The notes: generated from the sequence alone by a model not told the origin. Numbered from the stretch's first letter, positions 1-12,523 are shown. The stretch is 64,000 nt of DNA from Acanthosepion lycidas (GCA_963932145.1 OZ010586.1:56079516-56143515); one strand, 5' to 3'. Made by a program: numbers and translations.

Positions 1-960
1 TCTTCAGTAAGACAGTAACTTTTTCCTGCATTTTGAATGATATTAAAAAAAACGAAGAGGCTAAGTATGTTAGAAAATTTACATCGATTCATATTAAAAT
101 TTAATATTCCGAAGCATAACTTCTATTGGTATTCGCAATAATAAACGTTGAAAGTACTCTGTCTGCTAATTTTTAGTGAAGGAAGTAACAAAATGTAAAG
201 CTCAGTTTAAAATTTGTACGTATCACTTTTTGCATAGAGCAGAGAGTTGTGAGGGTTGGAGGTCTACGATTCCTTTTAGTTTGTTAAACCAGTGACAAAA
301 GATTAAAAAAAAACGATATTATATCAGCAAGAACTTTAAAATTACTGCTATTAAAAAGGCAAACATTGTATAAAATATGAGATTTCATTTTAGTAGACAT
401 TTAATTTTTTATGACTACGACTCTTATATATATCGCTTTTTATATTCGACCATGAAGCGATTTTTGTTGGTAACATTTCCTTGTGAACAAAGATGTCAGT
501 TTGTCATCTATTAGAAAATATGCATATATCTAAGAAGGTGTATTCTCTAAGCAAGAACTCTTAATCTAGTGTTTGCTACATTTTCAACGCTAAAAGAAAG
601 TAAAAACCATGTAACGGTTATTTGCTCTAATATTCCAGTGAATATAACGCATATTCAAGCGCTACACGAAGTAAATATTTCTCTCCCGGTAACATTATTT
701 TGAAAATGCTTTCACCTATTAATTAGAATGGTTTCCTGAATTATCTTCTGATAAATTTGAACCCCCACTTTACTTTCCATTTTCTCTTTTACTTGAACCA
801 AATCATAGATTCGAAGTAAATGTATAAAATGTATTTTGGCAAAAACTTCTTGGAAAAGTAATTAAAAATTAATTTAAATTATTATTTCAAAATAAAAATT
901 AATTTTAATTATTATTTAATTATTAACATTAATTATTAAATTAATACTTTAATTACTAAG
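1..960. other. AT-rich non-coding sequence, nothing recognised
   Basis: No open frame, RNA-like fold or mobile-element motif is recognisable. The last 120 bases are an imperfect run of ATTAATT-type words that looks like low-complexity drift, not a defined repeat. Confidence 0.5.
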
Positions 961-1265
961 AAAATTAAGAAAAAATGGAGTTTCCTCGAGTTTTATCCGT
1001 AACATTGCATGTAAATCAGGCAATTGGCGAATTCAAGAGGAAACGCGTTATTTATTGCTTTGCATGGTGGTTCTGGGTGTGGCAGTTGGTGCACAGAAAG
1101 AATCGCGGACGCAGAGCTGAAATAACTAAGTTGGTATGTGTTTTGGACTTCTCTGCCTCGTCGACTAGGGCTTGAAGTACGATCCTCGTGGGTGGTTTCA
1201 CATCGTCTCTATTGATGTGAAAAGTACTGCTCGTCAATTTAGGAATCCAAATCGAAAAGAACTCC
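960..1265. other. GC-richer unrecognised segment with open frames on both strands
   Basis: This stretch is clearly less AT-rich than its surroundings. A plus-strand frame is open for 66 codons from 975. A minus-strand frame is open for 61 codons (1237 to 1052) and includes the text FLCTNCHTQNHH, with two Cys and three His. I do not recognise either product. Base composition and the CxxC-like text suggest an old coding or transposon fragment, but no domain can be assigned and chance is possible. Confidence 0.25.
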
Positions 1266-1276
1266 TAAGATGTATG

Positions 1277-1278
<2 letters not shown>

Positions 1279-1342
<64 letters not shown>

Positions 1343-1344
1343 AT
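1279..1344. repeat. (TA)n microsatellite passing into (GTAT)n
   Basis: About 52 bases of alternating TA followed by three GTAT units. It produces a meaningless Tyr-Ile reading frame. Confidence 0.95.
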
Positions 1345-1528
1345 TATTTGTTTCGTTAAACAAGACTAACAAAGCACTTTTGATTAGATTTTGATGTTTT
1401 TCGAACATGCGTACATGTGTTCACCTTTACCCACTTATACGCATACAAGAAAAACAATAAAAAAACTAAACAAAATTACATAGTCAGTCTTGTTTCATGA
1501 ATTATGTATTAAATAGGGATTGACGCCC

Positions 1529-1533
<5 letters not shown>

Positions 1534-1600
<67 letters not shown>
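1534..1600. repeat. (TA)n microsatellite
   Basis: Uninterrupted TA dinucleotides directly abutting the reverse-transcriptase fragment that starts near 1620. In this window such tracts repeatedly border mobile-element ends. Confidence 0.95.
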
Positions 1601-1602
<2 letters not shown>

Positions 1603-1619
1603 GTACTGAGGCAAAAGCT

Positions 1620-1885
1620 CTCTCCAGTCCTCAAATAGAATTCGTATAGTCATATCATTGATAAAGATGCTGAAAGAATGATCGCTTCTTTGTATTACTT
1701 CAGAAAAGATCTAACTCCTTCTGCTCTGCCCTGTCTTTACAAGAGTCAAATCACACCAAAAATGGTGTATTGCTGCCATATTTGGGCTGGAGCTGATCAA
1801 TCCTCACTGTCCAACCTCAAAAGAGTTCAAAAGAGCACACACAGCCATGTGGGTGATGAATTATTCCAAACCAATAAGATAAGTA
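1620..1885 (+). mobile_element. Non-LTR retrotransposon fragment, RT C-terminal region (family A)
   Basis: The plus-strand frame reads as the region after the RT catalytic core in jockey/CR1-group LINEs. It contains LTPSALPCLYKSQITPK, then YCCHIWAGA, then SSLSNLKRVQK and VGDELFQT. The same block recurs at 57.5 kb in a better-preserved copy. Only about 85 codons survive; 5' and 3' parts are missing. Translation stops at 1894-1896 after drifting out of homology. It is a dead 5'-truncated fragment. The exact LINE clade is not assigned from sequence alone. Confidence 0.85.
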
Positions 1886-2144
1886 TACACGCCTAAATAA
1901 GCCTAACTAGGCCACTTAGTTGAAGAAATAATTGGTTTATATGCCCAAAATGTTTATCATTAATTCCACTTTCTTATCTCCATAATTCAAAATCAAAATA
2001 AATAAACATCTATATAGGTTACTTAAAGCAACTCTCACATTTCATGCATAGCCACTATTCTAGTAACTTAAATAATTCTTGGGACGTCTACATACTCCAT
2101 TTCGCGCTTGAACCCCGATATGTATTTTAAAGACAATACCATAA

Positions 2145-2147
<3 letters not shown>

Positions 2148-2204
<57 letters not shown>
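2148..2204. repeat. (TA)n microsatellite
   Basis: Uninterrupted TA run of 57 bases, followed by an ATCGATTGATCGAT short palindromic word. Confidence 0.95.
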
Positions 2205-2206
<2 letters not shown>

Positions 2207-2291
2207 CGATTGATCGATTTGCTATTAAATGTTGCAAGCTGTTAAAAATCCTCACTATATACTTATATATTTACTTTGCGTTTCTACATGT

Positions 2292-2352
2292 GCTATCTAT
2301 CTATCTATCTGTGTGTGTATATGTATGCGTGTGTGTGTGTGTTTGCGCGTGC
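2292..2352. repeat. (CTAT)n followed by (GT)n/(GC) alternating tract
   Basis: About five CTAT units, then a mixed GT/GC run with interruptions ending near GCGCGTGCGTGC. Compound simple repeat. Confidence 0.85.
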
Positions 2353-3535
2353 GTGCATATCTTATAAACGAGAAAGTGTGGAGTTTGAACAATGTAGTAG
2401 TGATTCAATTGGATTTGTATATAAATATTTGGTCCAAGTTTAAAGAAAAATACATTTGGAATACAAAAGTTTTCTGTGGTTGTATATCGCCGGTCTCATA
2501 TTAAAACTTCATTCCATTAAATGGAAAAATATTCTTCCCTCCCTCCGTACACGAAGACTCACGAGTTTTTTTGTTTGTCTGCTGCGTTTATGATTTCGAG
2601 GCCAAACCCTAATTAAATGGCAGCTGTTGTCCAACGAATACTTATAAAATAAGCAAAAAATACAATTTAATAATATAAATATATTTTGAGTAAAAAAACA
2701 AAACAATATTTTATTGTGAAACCGAATGCTTCTGCACTGACAACCGTTTGGTGTCACACTGTCTGCATGTTTATGGACACTGCACCTTGTCGTACCATGT
2801 TCAAAAATTTAGTCGTGTGAATTATCTGCGTATGTTCAATTGGCGAGATAGAGTAGAAGAAGGAAGAATAAACGATGTGGTAAAAATGGACGTAAATGTG
2901 GCCTGCATGTACATCTCAACAGATGGTTCAATGTATATGAGTATGTAGGCATGTGTTTGTTTAAAAGCAAACTAAAACTATTCATAACAGTATCTTAAGA
3001 GAAGCGCCGGTATGGGGCCGTTTCACGACGCCATATTTGTACATACGTTACTTACAAGCCTGCAAATGATAAAGACTTAATAAGAAGGTGGTGCTTCTTT
3101 ATCAGAAATTGGTTAAACGTAAAACAATTTTTAGCACGCAGTGTGTATACTTATGTATATAGGCATGTCTGTATACATATATGTACATGTGTAACCTCCG
3201 TAATTGACCGAGCGTACGAGCATGCATATGCGTGTATGTACACGCCTGTGCGTGCGTTTCGGCATGAGCAATAGGCTTTTATTTCTCGCAACGACCATCA
3301 ATATCAGTATAAAATGCTTACGATTATTGAAACTTTATATAAATAATGTTGATGTCTGCGATATGCAAGATTGGCATTATTTCTAATTTAGCTTTGTTTC
3401 AATGATCTTTCACACAATTTATAAAATATGTAATTTATCCGTTGAAAATGTCTTCGATATTAATTAGTACTAATTAAAAAACACTAGAAAGAATTTAGCG
3501 AAAATTTCCATTCTCCTTTCATGCAACAATATTTT
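2353..3535. other. Non-coding sequence, nothing recognised
   Basis: Short chance frames only. The stretch near 3000-3030 is locally GC-richer, but neither strand translates into anything recognisable. Confidence 0.4.
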
Positions 3536-3539
3536 CCAT

Positions 3540-3690
3540 CTTCATTGTGGCATAATGATTAGCAAGCAAATTTATTACTCGTGAGTTCGAACCTCACTGT
3601 GTGCCACATACTTGTATCCATTTGCCAAACGAAGCTAGGATGTGTAGTGACAGAAAAATAAAAAGGTTACTCTTTCAAAAAAAAAAATAA
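3540..3690 (+). mobile_element. tRNA-derived SINE, probable
   Basis: The segment has tRNA-gene-like internal RNA polymerase III promoter boxes. An A-box-like TGGCATAATGATTAGCA lies near 3548-3564. A near-canonical B box, GAGTTCGAACCTCA, lies near 3582-3595, about 20 bases downstream. A short non-tRNA body follows (GTGCCACATACTTGTATCC...), then an A-rich tail with AAAAATAAAAAGG and poly-A from about 3678. Order and spacing fit a short tRNA-head SINE of the kind known in cephalopods. No target-site duplication was found with confidence. Confidence 0.65.
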
Positions 3691-4070
3691 AAAAATAAAT
3701 AGAAGTTGGCAAATCGTTTCGGTTTGCTATAAAGAAATAAAAACAAAAAGATAAAAAATAAATAAATAAATAAAAGAAGCCAAATAGTTATTATTTCTAA
3801 AAAAAAGTGAATAAAAAGGGCTAGTGTGGTTATCAGCGATGACTCACATCTGTGAACCAATCAAAAATTAAGAAACGATTCTGGAATGAATTCAATTGTT
3901 TCGAAAAAAGTAAAAAGACATATAGGGACGATCAGACAAAGGAACCAGACGCTGAAATAATTTCATCCTCTGTCCCATGTCCTAAATTTTCGGAAACCTA
4001 AAAATCCCACTGAGAGAAAAAAGTACTATCAAGAAATACTTACATACATACATAGAGATTTACAAGGACA

Positions 4071-4072
4071 CT

Positions 4073-4103
<31 letters not shown>

Positions 4104-4104
4104 C
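4071..4104. repeat. (TTTC)n microsatellite
   Basis: Eight tandem TTTC units ending in CTCTC. Confidence 0.95.
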
Positions 4105-4329
4105 TCTTATATGCTAAAGGACTTAGACGTTAAAAGTGAGAGCTTTCTCATATTAACTTATGAACTCTTTGAATATTGAATATTTTATTTTAAGAGGTAC
4201 AAATTTTTATCAGTACATACAATATATATCTTTATATTCATTATCTTAGTATACTATTTTTGAAAGGTCATAAATTGGTGTATATTTGGATTAAGGATGT
4301 TATCCGAAGATAAACACATAACGCCCAAT

Positions 4330-4995
4330 TAAACTCCTATTTTGGTAACTTTCACACACAGACCCCCACAGATGTCATCAGTTCTAGGCTCGGTATCTAT
4401 GCTGATGACACAACTTCTGTCTTAATAGTAAGTCTGATTGGTTTGATAAGGTCAAAGTGGCACCTGATCTAAACAACAGCCTACAATCTGTTGTTAACTG
4501 GGGCAAGGAATGGCTTAATTTCAAAAGTCTCCAAAGTGAAACTGCAATATTATTAGTTCTGTTCTGGCATCTCACCTTTAGTACGTTTCCAGTCGTCGTA
4601 ATGTAGCTTCCCTGTGCTTTTTCTATAAATACTTTTATGGTGAGTGTTCTGGTAAACTTTCTTCTATGGTACCTAGACAGTACTAGATTGGCGGCAAGAT
4701 CTCATCATTTTACAGATGAAATGGCTAGATGTAACCGTAAGTTCTATGCTAACAGTTTCTTCTATCGCACTTCTCGCTTGTGAAACTCTCTTCTGGGTTC
4801 TTGCTTCCCAGTCAACTTTGATCTTCAAATATTGAAATGCAATGTCAATCGTTAACATTCTTAATTCGTATTCTTTTATTGTTCTCTCTCTTTAATAGCT
4901 TTTTTTTTTTGTTGCATATTCTTTAATACTCAGTAAGCCTTTGCATCTTAGTGACTTTATTGTCTTGCTTGGGGTGAAATGATTAAAATAAGATT
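4330..4995 (+). mobile_element. Non-LTR retrotransposon fragment with RT active-site motif, internally deleted (family B)
   Basis: Codons at about 4380-4425 read SSRLGIYADDTTSV. They contain the YADD catalytic motif of reverse transcriptase (YADD at 4398-4409), which binds the metal ions used for cDNA synthesis. About 50 codons later the frame drops into the element's far C-terminus: SRRNVASLCFFYKYFYG (from about 4588), RLAARSHHF, CNRKFYANSFF and FPVNFDLQ, ending near AGTAAGCCTTTGCATCTTAGTGAC. The roughly 100-200 residues that normally separate these blocks are absent, so the copy carries a large internal deletion near 4555-4588. Several frameshifts and stops are present. It ends in GATTAAAA. 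Confidence 0.85.
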
Positions 4996-5269
4996 AAAAC
5001 TAAATTTATATAAAACCGCAAAATATCATCATGATATTTTTTCTGAATTTAGAGAAACAAGTTTTTAAACTTGACACCAATGATGACATTTTCTGAATGC
5101 AACTTGAATCTACGAAATAGATTATATGTTCTGCTGTTTCCATTCATAATTCGTAATGTTACTTTCATTCATAATGTTACTTACCTATCATTTTTCAACT
5201 TTATATATAGAAGGTCTAAATTTTGAAGCTCCAAAGGAAGCCCAATGTAAGATTTGGTTGGTGAGAGAA

Positions 5270-5299
5270 GCGCGCGTGTGTGTGTGCGCGCGCACGCGT
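5270..5299. repeat. Alternating purine-pyrimidine tract, Z-DNA prone
   Basis: Thirty consecutive bases alternate purine and pyrimidine without a break. There is a GC-rich core at each end (GCGCGCG and GCGCGCACGCG) around a GT run, and a second (TG)n run begins after TCTC. Such GC/GT alternation is the classic Z-DNA-forming composition. Function is not implied. Confidence 0.8.
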
Positions 5300-8200
5300 C
5301 TCTGTGTGTGTGTGTTTAAAGGATGATCAACCCGATTCAAAATTATTTTTTCTCCTTCCAAGTAAATAAAAATAATTTTTTAAAGAAAGGATAGGACGAA
5401 TATAATATTTAGAAAGTCAATAAGTGAAACACTAACAACTTCGGCACTGGATAGAATAGAGATATACAGTTGTTCCTAATCAGCACAATTTCCTTTTACT
5501 TCTGGTCTAAATATGTGGGTTGTTTTGAGATACTTCAGTTTGTGTAACCAAACAGCTCATCTCATAATTCTCTTATTTTCAACAGAAAATTGCAATAAAA
5601 TAGTGAAAGGATTTTAATCGCCGATCTAGTTGAATTTATAGGTTGATATGTTAATAATAATGTTTTAATCGAAAATTGCAAAGTGTAGTACATTGAGTCG
5701 TTAAATATTTCTGAGTTGATTGGTTACAATGTTTGATAAAAGAGCAATTTGTTCTGAATCATAGTTGATGACGTTTGTTTTATTTACAAACTGTATTCTG
5801 AAAGATTAAAGATGCGATTTTAAGAAGAATTTCTTCATATCATTTATGATTCATTTGAAAACCACATCGCTTGACACTTCCAAATTTCTAGATTATGTCA
5901 GGCTCTTGTTAGATTCGAACAGAAAAATGAAATTAAAATTATGGGCTGTCTGCATGAATAATTTATTTCATTAATGCTTATAAATTTGGTTTTATTCTAT
6001 TGACAGTGTTTGGATTTTGTCAGTTAAGTTGGAAGATTAAATTCTAAAACATTACAAGCAACTGAAATATTATTATTGACTGAATTTACGAAATTAAAAC
6101 TTTAAAAAGTTGACGATCTTTCAATTCCACCACCCACGAGAGACAAATGAATGAAGAATGGCAAATGAACTGATAAAGATCATTTTCGAAATTTTCTTTG
6201 AGAAATTTTATCGGATTGGGGGAAGGAGGGTGGGGGGGTTAATAATGTGATGATTTTTTTTTTTTTTTTTAGTTTTGCTCCTTTTTGCTGATATTTTATA
6301 ATGTTCTTTTCCTAGACTAAAGACTAAATTATGAATAGAAATTATGCAGGTAATCTAAAAAGTAACGCATTTCCCTTCAGACACTCAAAGAAAGAAAATA
6401 CAGATTAGTAAATGAATACAATTACGGCCATTAACAACATAATCTGTAAGATGTTGGCCAAGAAAGACTGAGATGCCTTTAGCAATGTATTGGTTCGGAG
6501 AGAGTGATAATTAAAAATCAACACAGCTGATATAGAATTAACATAGACAAGAGCTTAGAAAAACATTAAAGATTTTTCCTTCAGTGTTTGTTTTCGTTAT
6601 TAGATGAAGACGATTTATTGAACACTGGGGTCATTCATAAATGAACAGAAAGTGTGTCTCTTAATATATGTGCAGCAAGAATTCCTTCTTATCTGCAGCT
6701 GATTCAACATGTTTCTTTCAAGTCTACACTTTTCTGTTCACATCGCCTTCTGTTTAGACAGGATACTGGGCGCCTCACATCTTGGCAGGTGATTGCCTCT
6801 GATAATTGAATTGACCACATCGTCAATGTAAATTTCACTTAAAGAACACTCTTGGTGCAGATTCATTAATACAAACAGTTATACAAATGTTCACAAATAC
6901 ACAGACAAGGAAGAGAGTAGCATATAATATAGTCATTACTTTCACAAACTTGTCGATAAGAAAAATGCAAATGACTTCTGACTTCAAACATTAGCATTTG
7001 CCATATTTGTTTTAACTGTTTTTTCATTACAATTTCTTTCCTGCGGTTAACTGAATTAGTATATTGTTAACAGTTTTGCACTGATAGATAAGTTTGTTCA
7101 TTTAATAAAACCATTAAGAGTGACTTATCAAAAATCGAGCTTGCATGAATGGTTACATTCTTCAATCTGTTAGGGAAGCCATATGTGGTCGTGGTCGCAA
7201 TTTCTTGTAACTTATTTCTGAATACTTACCATATCCTAGAAAGAAGACTGGCAGATGTTAGACCTTATCAAGGTCCGGTGCTGTCTTTAACACGACAACA
7301 TGGCCGTATCTCTGATAGTGTTCTGTTATCTGTTTAGAAAGATATTTTCATCACGTTCAAAAGCAAGTTGCCTCTTAAAAATCCTTGGAAGCACAATTCA
7401 GGAAATTTGTCAAAATATAAAATAAAAAGACAAGACGGACAGTTGTAGAAAGCATATTAGTAATGCCATGGAAACTCAAAGACAAGTTATTGTTCAATGA
7501 ATAATGAAATGAAAAATATGCTCATCAGAATCATCATTCTCGTATTTGTAAAACCGGTGATATTTAAGTGATCAAAACCGAGCCAACTCAGAATATAATA
7601 GTAATTTTCTAAGCCACCAGAAAAAAATTGCCAAAATTATGAGGATATGGCTTAAATAGAATTAGTTTATTTTGTAAAATTCTGTGATAAGAATTCTGTG
7701 ATAATAATGCATGTTTGTAATTAAATACTTTTTGCTATTGAGAGTTTATATTCCTTTCGAGAGACAATGTCTGCAACGCCTGTGTTGAAGGCAGACACAC
7801 GACACATCGTTCTGCAACAGAGTTTTGAAGAGAAATTGATATATTATGATTTATTATGGCCAGAACATATCCGCGTTCTGTGATAAATATCTGAGCTGCC
7901 GAATTCGGAAATGTTCCCAGCGGGTCGCTAGAAACCAACATTTAACTTCAAACTTGTCGAATGCGACTGTTTTAGAATAGAATCAACACGAAAGTAAATC
8001 CTTGTTTCGCTTTATAGGATTTTTGGATTAGTTTTATATTTTATATGTCCATGATACTTTTTACATTCATTGGCTTTATTTCTTTTTTATTATTAAACTT
8101 TACGAAAAGACAGCTGACCACGGCCGTTATTTCCTGAATTGTGATTTCTTAGTTTTCCTTTTGAAAACTATTTACTTGATGAACCAAAATTTAACACGAA

Positions 8201-8360
8201 AAATTTATTTGAAAATGTAGACGCATTTTTATGGCGAGATTTGTTAGTCAACAGATTAAGAATTCTGTTACAAGTGCGTGGTCACTGAAATTATTCATCA
8301 CTACATATATTCAATAGGAACAAAAAAAACCCAACAAAAAACAAACCAAAAACAATCCTC
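5300..8360. other. Long non-coding stretch, nothing recognised
   Basis: AT-rich sequence with only short chance frames. It includes a G-rich patch at about 6220-6238 and a T run at 6255-6270. A short frame on the minus strand at 7735-7941 (68 codons) has no recognisable motif. Confidence 0.45.
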
Positions 8361-8362
8361 AG

Positions 8363-8364
<2 letters not shown>

Positions 8365-8424
<60 letters not shown>
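8365..8424. repeat. (TA)n microsatellite
   Basis: Uninterrupted TA run of 60 bases. Confidence 0.95.
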
Positions 8425-8429
<5 letters not shown>

Positions 8430-8504
8430 GGATAACTTTTCTTGTCACTTATTGGCTGGATTTAAAAGGCCTAACCTAACCGGTTACAGTTATATGACAA
8501 CGGG

Positions 8505-8537
<33 letters not shown>
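8505..8537. repeat. (TATC)n microsatellite
   Basis: Eight tandem TATC units; a shorter run recurs at about 8562-8577. Confidence 0.95.
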
Positions 8538-8579
8538 CGACCTGTTCACATCTATATAGTTATCCATCTATCTATCATT

Positions 8580-10416
8580 TTATTTATATCGTTTTTATCT
8601 ATATCAGTTTTCGATCATACAATATTTCTAAAACGAGAATTGAAGAAAGTAGGTAGATGTAGCAAGAAAAATGTTAATAAACAGAATATGTACATTCTTT
8701 CAGTCTACATAATTAACACATAATTCAGTAAGGCATAATTAAGTACATCGGTTCACACTGATTTTACTACAAACAAGAAAATATTTTTGTTGCTGTGTTT
8801 AATGTTTGATTCTATGTGCTACCTAATCATCTTCTGATTAGGAAAATAAAATTATTCCAGACCCCAGAGGAAGGTTCTCCTTTCGTTATATTCCCATCCA
8901 CAATATAATTACTTCCTTAGTTCAAGAAAATAAGTTTCTTTATGGTGGTGAAAGGATTTAAAAAGTAATTTCAACCATGATAATTAATAGTAAGAATTAT
9001 CAAAGGAAATGGAAACCTGCCTCTAAAATATCCGATTATTTGTCCAAATAATACCACATTCAAATTACTTGAAAAGAATAAATATTGTCAGTTGTCCACG
9101 TACAGTTTTAAGTGAAATATATTTCCATATGAAAATAAAAACATACTGTAAACTTTAAAACATTTCTATACATATCTTTTACTTTGAAATCTTCTTTATT
9201 CCACTGCAGTTAAAAACTTATCAATTATTGAACCACACGAAAGACAGATATACATTCGATATAAAAGGAAATCATTTTGAAGAATGTCAACAGGCAGGTT
9301 ATAAACATAGTAGATTCTTTTTGCGTCTAGTGTTAATAGAGCACTATTTCCGTGTGCGATTGGTAATTTAAATGTAACAAAAGTTTTCCGGTTTTGAAAT
9401 TGTGACGAGCTATGAAAAGTACATACTTTGCAACAGTGTGGATCGTAAGAGAGTGTGAGGCAAGAGAAGTTAAACATTATCAAAGGTCGGTATTCATCCA
9501 AAGAAGGCGATGGTGTGTATATGTTTTTCTTCCGGTGAAGAAAACAACTAATTAGTACAAGTATTGCCCTCAATTAGATCAGTTGAAAGCAGCAATTGTC
9601 GAAAGCATCCATAATTAGTTCAGAGAAAAGGCATAATATACTATCAGGATAGTAATTAGATGTCTTTCTTTTGTGACATAGCAAAAATTATTGGTTGGGA
9701 AGTTTTCTTTGATCAGATATTGCACATTTAGATAATCATTTATTCAGATACTTACAGGAATCCTTAATTAAAAAAATGCCCTAGAAAATTGTAAAGACGC
9801 TTTGTGAAGAATTTTGCGACGAATATTTTAAAAAATCCAGGATGAACGACAGTATGTAACTGAAAGATAGCAGAAGGTAGTAGAAGAAAACAATTTATTA
9901 TTCGGTTAATGTTCAAAATACCAAGTGAACTTTCAATAAAAAAGACAATTAGGAAACACGAAAGCCTCTGGATCATTATGTTCGATGAAAAAAGAAAGGA
10001 AAAGATTCTAACTAAGCTTTAAAATGCTTTCCATGAAAACTAGAATATTTCAGTGGAAGCAAAATCAATTCTTGCACATTTACAATATAAAAAAGACGAC
10101 GAAACCGTTACGTTTCGTGTAGTTCAAATTCAAATTCTACATTGTGACAGTTCATTTAGTATTGATGCGCTAAAGCTCTCTTAAACAGAGAGCAACTAAT
10201 CTTACTCTGAAATTGAATTTGCTTTTCCTCATTCAACAAAGAATAGATGAAAGCATTAGTAATCAAAACTATTACAACATTGTGGCTGATCATTGCATGT
10301 TCTCTCCATTATATACTTTTGAAGAATGGGAATGTATAACGAAATGAATCAGGAAACAATGTTCAAAGAAGAATTATAGAAAAGCACATTAAATAAGACT
10401 TGTAGTTATACATTTA
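8580..10416. other. Non-coding stretch with one longer chance-range ORF
   Basis: A minus-strand frame from 9573 to 9196 is open for 125 codons. It is not repeat-derived and I recognise no domain in it. It is Cys-containing and lacks a recognisable signal peptide or motif. At this AT content I would expect roughly one such frame by chance in 64 kb, so I do not call it a gene. Confidence 0.35.
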
Positions 10417-10463
10417 TTTACTAATTCTTTGAAAGCATGTACTTCTTTCATAGAATTAGTAAA
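10417..10463. repeat. Short near-perfect inverted repeat (hairpin)
   Basis: The left arm TTTACTAATTCTTTGAAAG pairs with the right arm at 10445-10463 over 19 bases with one mismatch and a 9-base loop (CATGTACTT). It is too short for a typical animal pre-miRNA and has no flanking MITE ends that I can see. It may be the relic of a small foldback element. Confidence 0.7.
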
Positions 10464-10998
10464 TTTATTATGCACACACACACACACGAAATGTATTACA
10501 TACAGACACAATTTTCACCGTAATTTGAAGGAGTTTTGTAGAAAGTTAAAAATTGTAATCAATAAGATATAAAAGAAAAAAGCAATATACATTCGCTAAA
10601 TTACATGGAATTAAAATGATTCAAAAACCTTTTTTCTTTCTATTTAAATTTTTCGAAAGATTCAGACATTTTTTCTACCTTTGACAGTGAGAAAATATCA
10701 CAGAATACCTTTAGAAAACGTACTTTTGGTTTCTTTTGAAGCAAAGAGAAATTTCCAATTTTAATGACTATATGAGTAAATATATTAAGTAAACGTTGGC
10801 AAGTGTGTGCGTTTATGGTTATGTGTATGTATTTATTTGTGTATGCGCGTGTGTAGTTACAGTTGTTTCTTGTTTTATATCAAGATATGCAAACGAATAC
10901 GTTTGAAATCAAAGAAGAAAAGAAACAGGGACGAATTTATCCATCAGAGCCGTTCATTCGGGAATTGTAATGCTTCTTGACATAGAAAAGCGAATACA

Positions 10999-11198
10999 AA
11001 AAAAAAAAAAAAAAAAGAAAGAAAAAAGTTGTATTTACTTTTCGCAGGAAACATTTTTGAAAGATACAAACTGAGAAAAAACAAACTTGTACGGAGAGAG
11101 ACAAAAAGAGAGAGACAAAAAGCGACAGAGAAAAAACAGACAAAATTAATAAAAAGAAAATGAAAGTAAGCAGTAGAAGTAAAAAAAAAAAAAAAATG
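10999..11198. repeat. A-rich and purine-rich low-complexity sequence
   Basis: Two poly-A runs (near 11000 and 11180) flank a GAGAGACAAAAAG purine-rich tract. Minus-strand frames here are low-complexity Phe/Leu/Ser text. Confidence 0.8.
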
Positions 11199-11199
11199 A

Positions 11200-12110
11200 T
11201 AGAAAATGATGATTCCCTTTGTTTCTAAAAAGAAACGAAAGTCATCTCAAATAGACTTATGGTTATCACGTTTATTTAGCCGACCCCTGTATGCTTCACT
11301 GCCAGTTGGGGTTAGATTGAACAAAGCTAAGTAAATATGTGTATAAAAAGAAAATAGTTCATAAAATATAGGTGCAAATAAAGGAAATACGTTTCACAGA
11401 ATTCGTGGTTTGAATGGATAAAGCGAATAAATGCAAATATCTTAGTTGAGAAATTCTACGGCTGCCATATTAAATTCAATCTAGGCAGCTTAGGTAGCGT
11501 GTGATGTGTGTAAGCAACGTTTCCTCTCTATCCACTCCCCTGGTAAGCTTTGCTCACTCCGGAGATGTTTCGATATAGCAACATACATCTAAGTTGAACA
11601 ACGTGCGGTGCCTTATTTTCAATGTAGGCAATGAAATTTGGCCTCAGATGCTGCCATGTTTAACGTTTGAAAATGTACGCCTTTACTCTTGTATAAATAT
11701 CTGAGCGTGTATGCATTTTTATTTCTTGGTAAGAATAGGTTTCAATAATTTGACTGTCAATAAGAAATACAAAATGTCCCAATTAATTTCAACAGAACAT
11801 ACAAATAATAAATATACAATGAGTATTAATCATAGGTTATAAAAAATTCGATATTAATTACAGGTTTCACGTAGCCCCTAGCAAACAAATAACAAAATGG
11901 AACACTGGGAGTTAATAAGATAAATTAAAATGTATCAATGTATTCGGCGTTAAGCAAAGTAACATATCACTACAGAGAAAATAATTTTAAAACACAATTC
12001 AGTCGACAGGAAAACTCATAGAATTTATGCAAATCTTGAAGACTCGGAAAATTTAGCAGCACAGCTTAAAAATTGGATTTTATTATAAAAGAGAATAGAT
12101 GTGATCTTTA
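11200..12110. other. Non-coding stretch, slightly GC-richer at 11460-11660
   Basis: No recognisable product on either strand. The GC-richer patch may be an old repeat. Confidence 0.35.
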
Positions 12111-12114
12111 ATAT

Positions 12115-12139
12115 TTTATATATATATATATATATATAA
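12115..12139. repeat. Short (TA)n tract
   Basis: 25 bases of TA. Confidence 0.85.
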
Positions 12140-12203
12140 TAAATATATAACAACATACACGAACGCTGAAGCGGGTAATAATGAATTTTGGCAATTAATA
12201 GTA

Positions 12204-12283
12204 TTAGGTTGGTGCAAAAATAATTTCGTTTTCTCACACAGTAACATATGTTAGAAAACGAAATTATTTTTGCACCAACCTAA
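12204..12283. mobile_element. 80-bp mariner-type palindromic MITE (MADE1-like termini)
   Basis: The element begins TTAGGTTGGTGCAAAAATAA and ends with its exact reverse complement. The arms match perfectly over 31 bases, and a TA dinucleotide flanks each side (12202-12203 and 12284-12285), as expected for Tc1/mariner target duplication. The terminal TTAGGTTGGTGCAAAA matches the ends I know from the mariner-derived MADE1/Hsmar1 group, and the 80-bp length is the same as MADE1. It has no coding capacity, so it would need a transposase in trans. The error-free arms suggest a relatively young insertion. If transcribed it would fold into a long hairpin. Confidence 0.93.
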
Positions 12284-12523
12284 TATAAACTTCAGACACT
12301 GATCATACTAATTAGAAATTATAAAATACTATGAAAGGATTTTATGATAATTTTACGAAATAGGGCTCAAGAGGTTCTATTCTAATAAAATTATGACAAG
12401 CCACAAGGGCAGCAAGGTAGACGATATTATTTGATAATATACTTTATTGAAATTGGTCAATCGTAAAACCAAAGTATTTTTTAACATTCGTAAGCCGAAG
12501 ACATGGTTGGTTAATCGTTTCAA

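Noticed and set aside
3540..3620. Functional tRNA gene
   Set aside because: A- and B-box words are present but a complete cloverleaf with a paired acceptor stem is not, and an A-rich tail follows; SINE head preferred.
9196..9573. 125-codon minus-strand ORF as a gene
   Set aside because: No recognisable domain, and about one such frame is expected by chance at this AT content.
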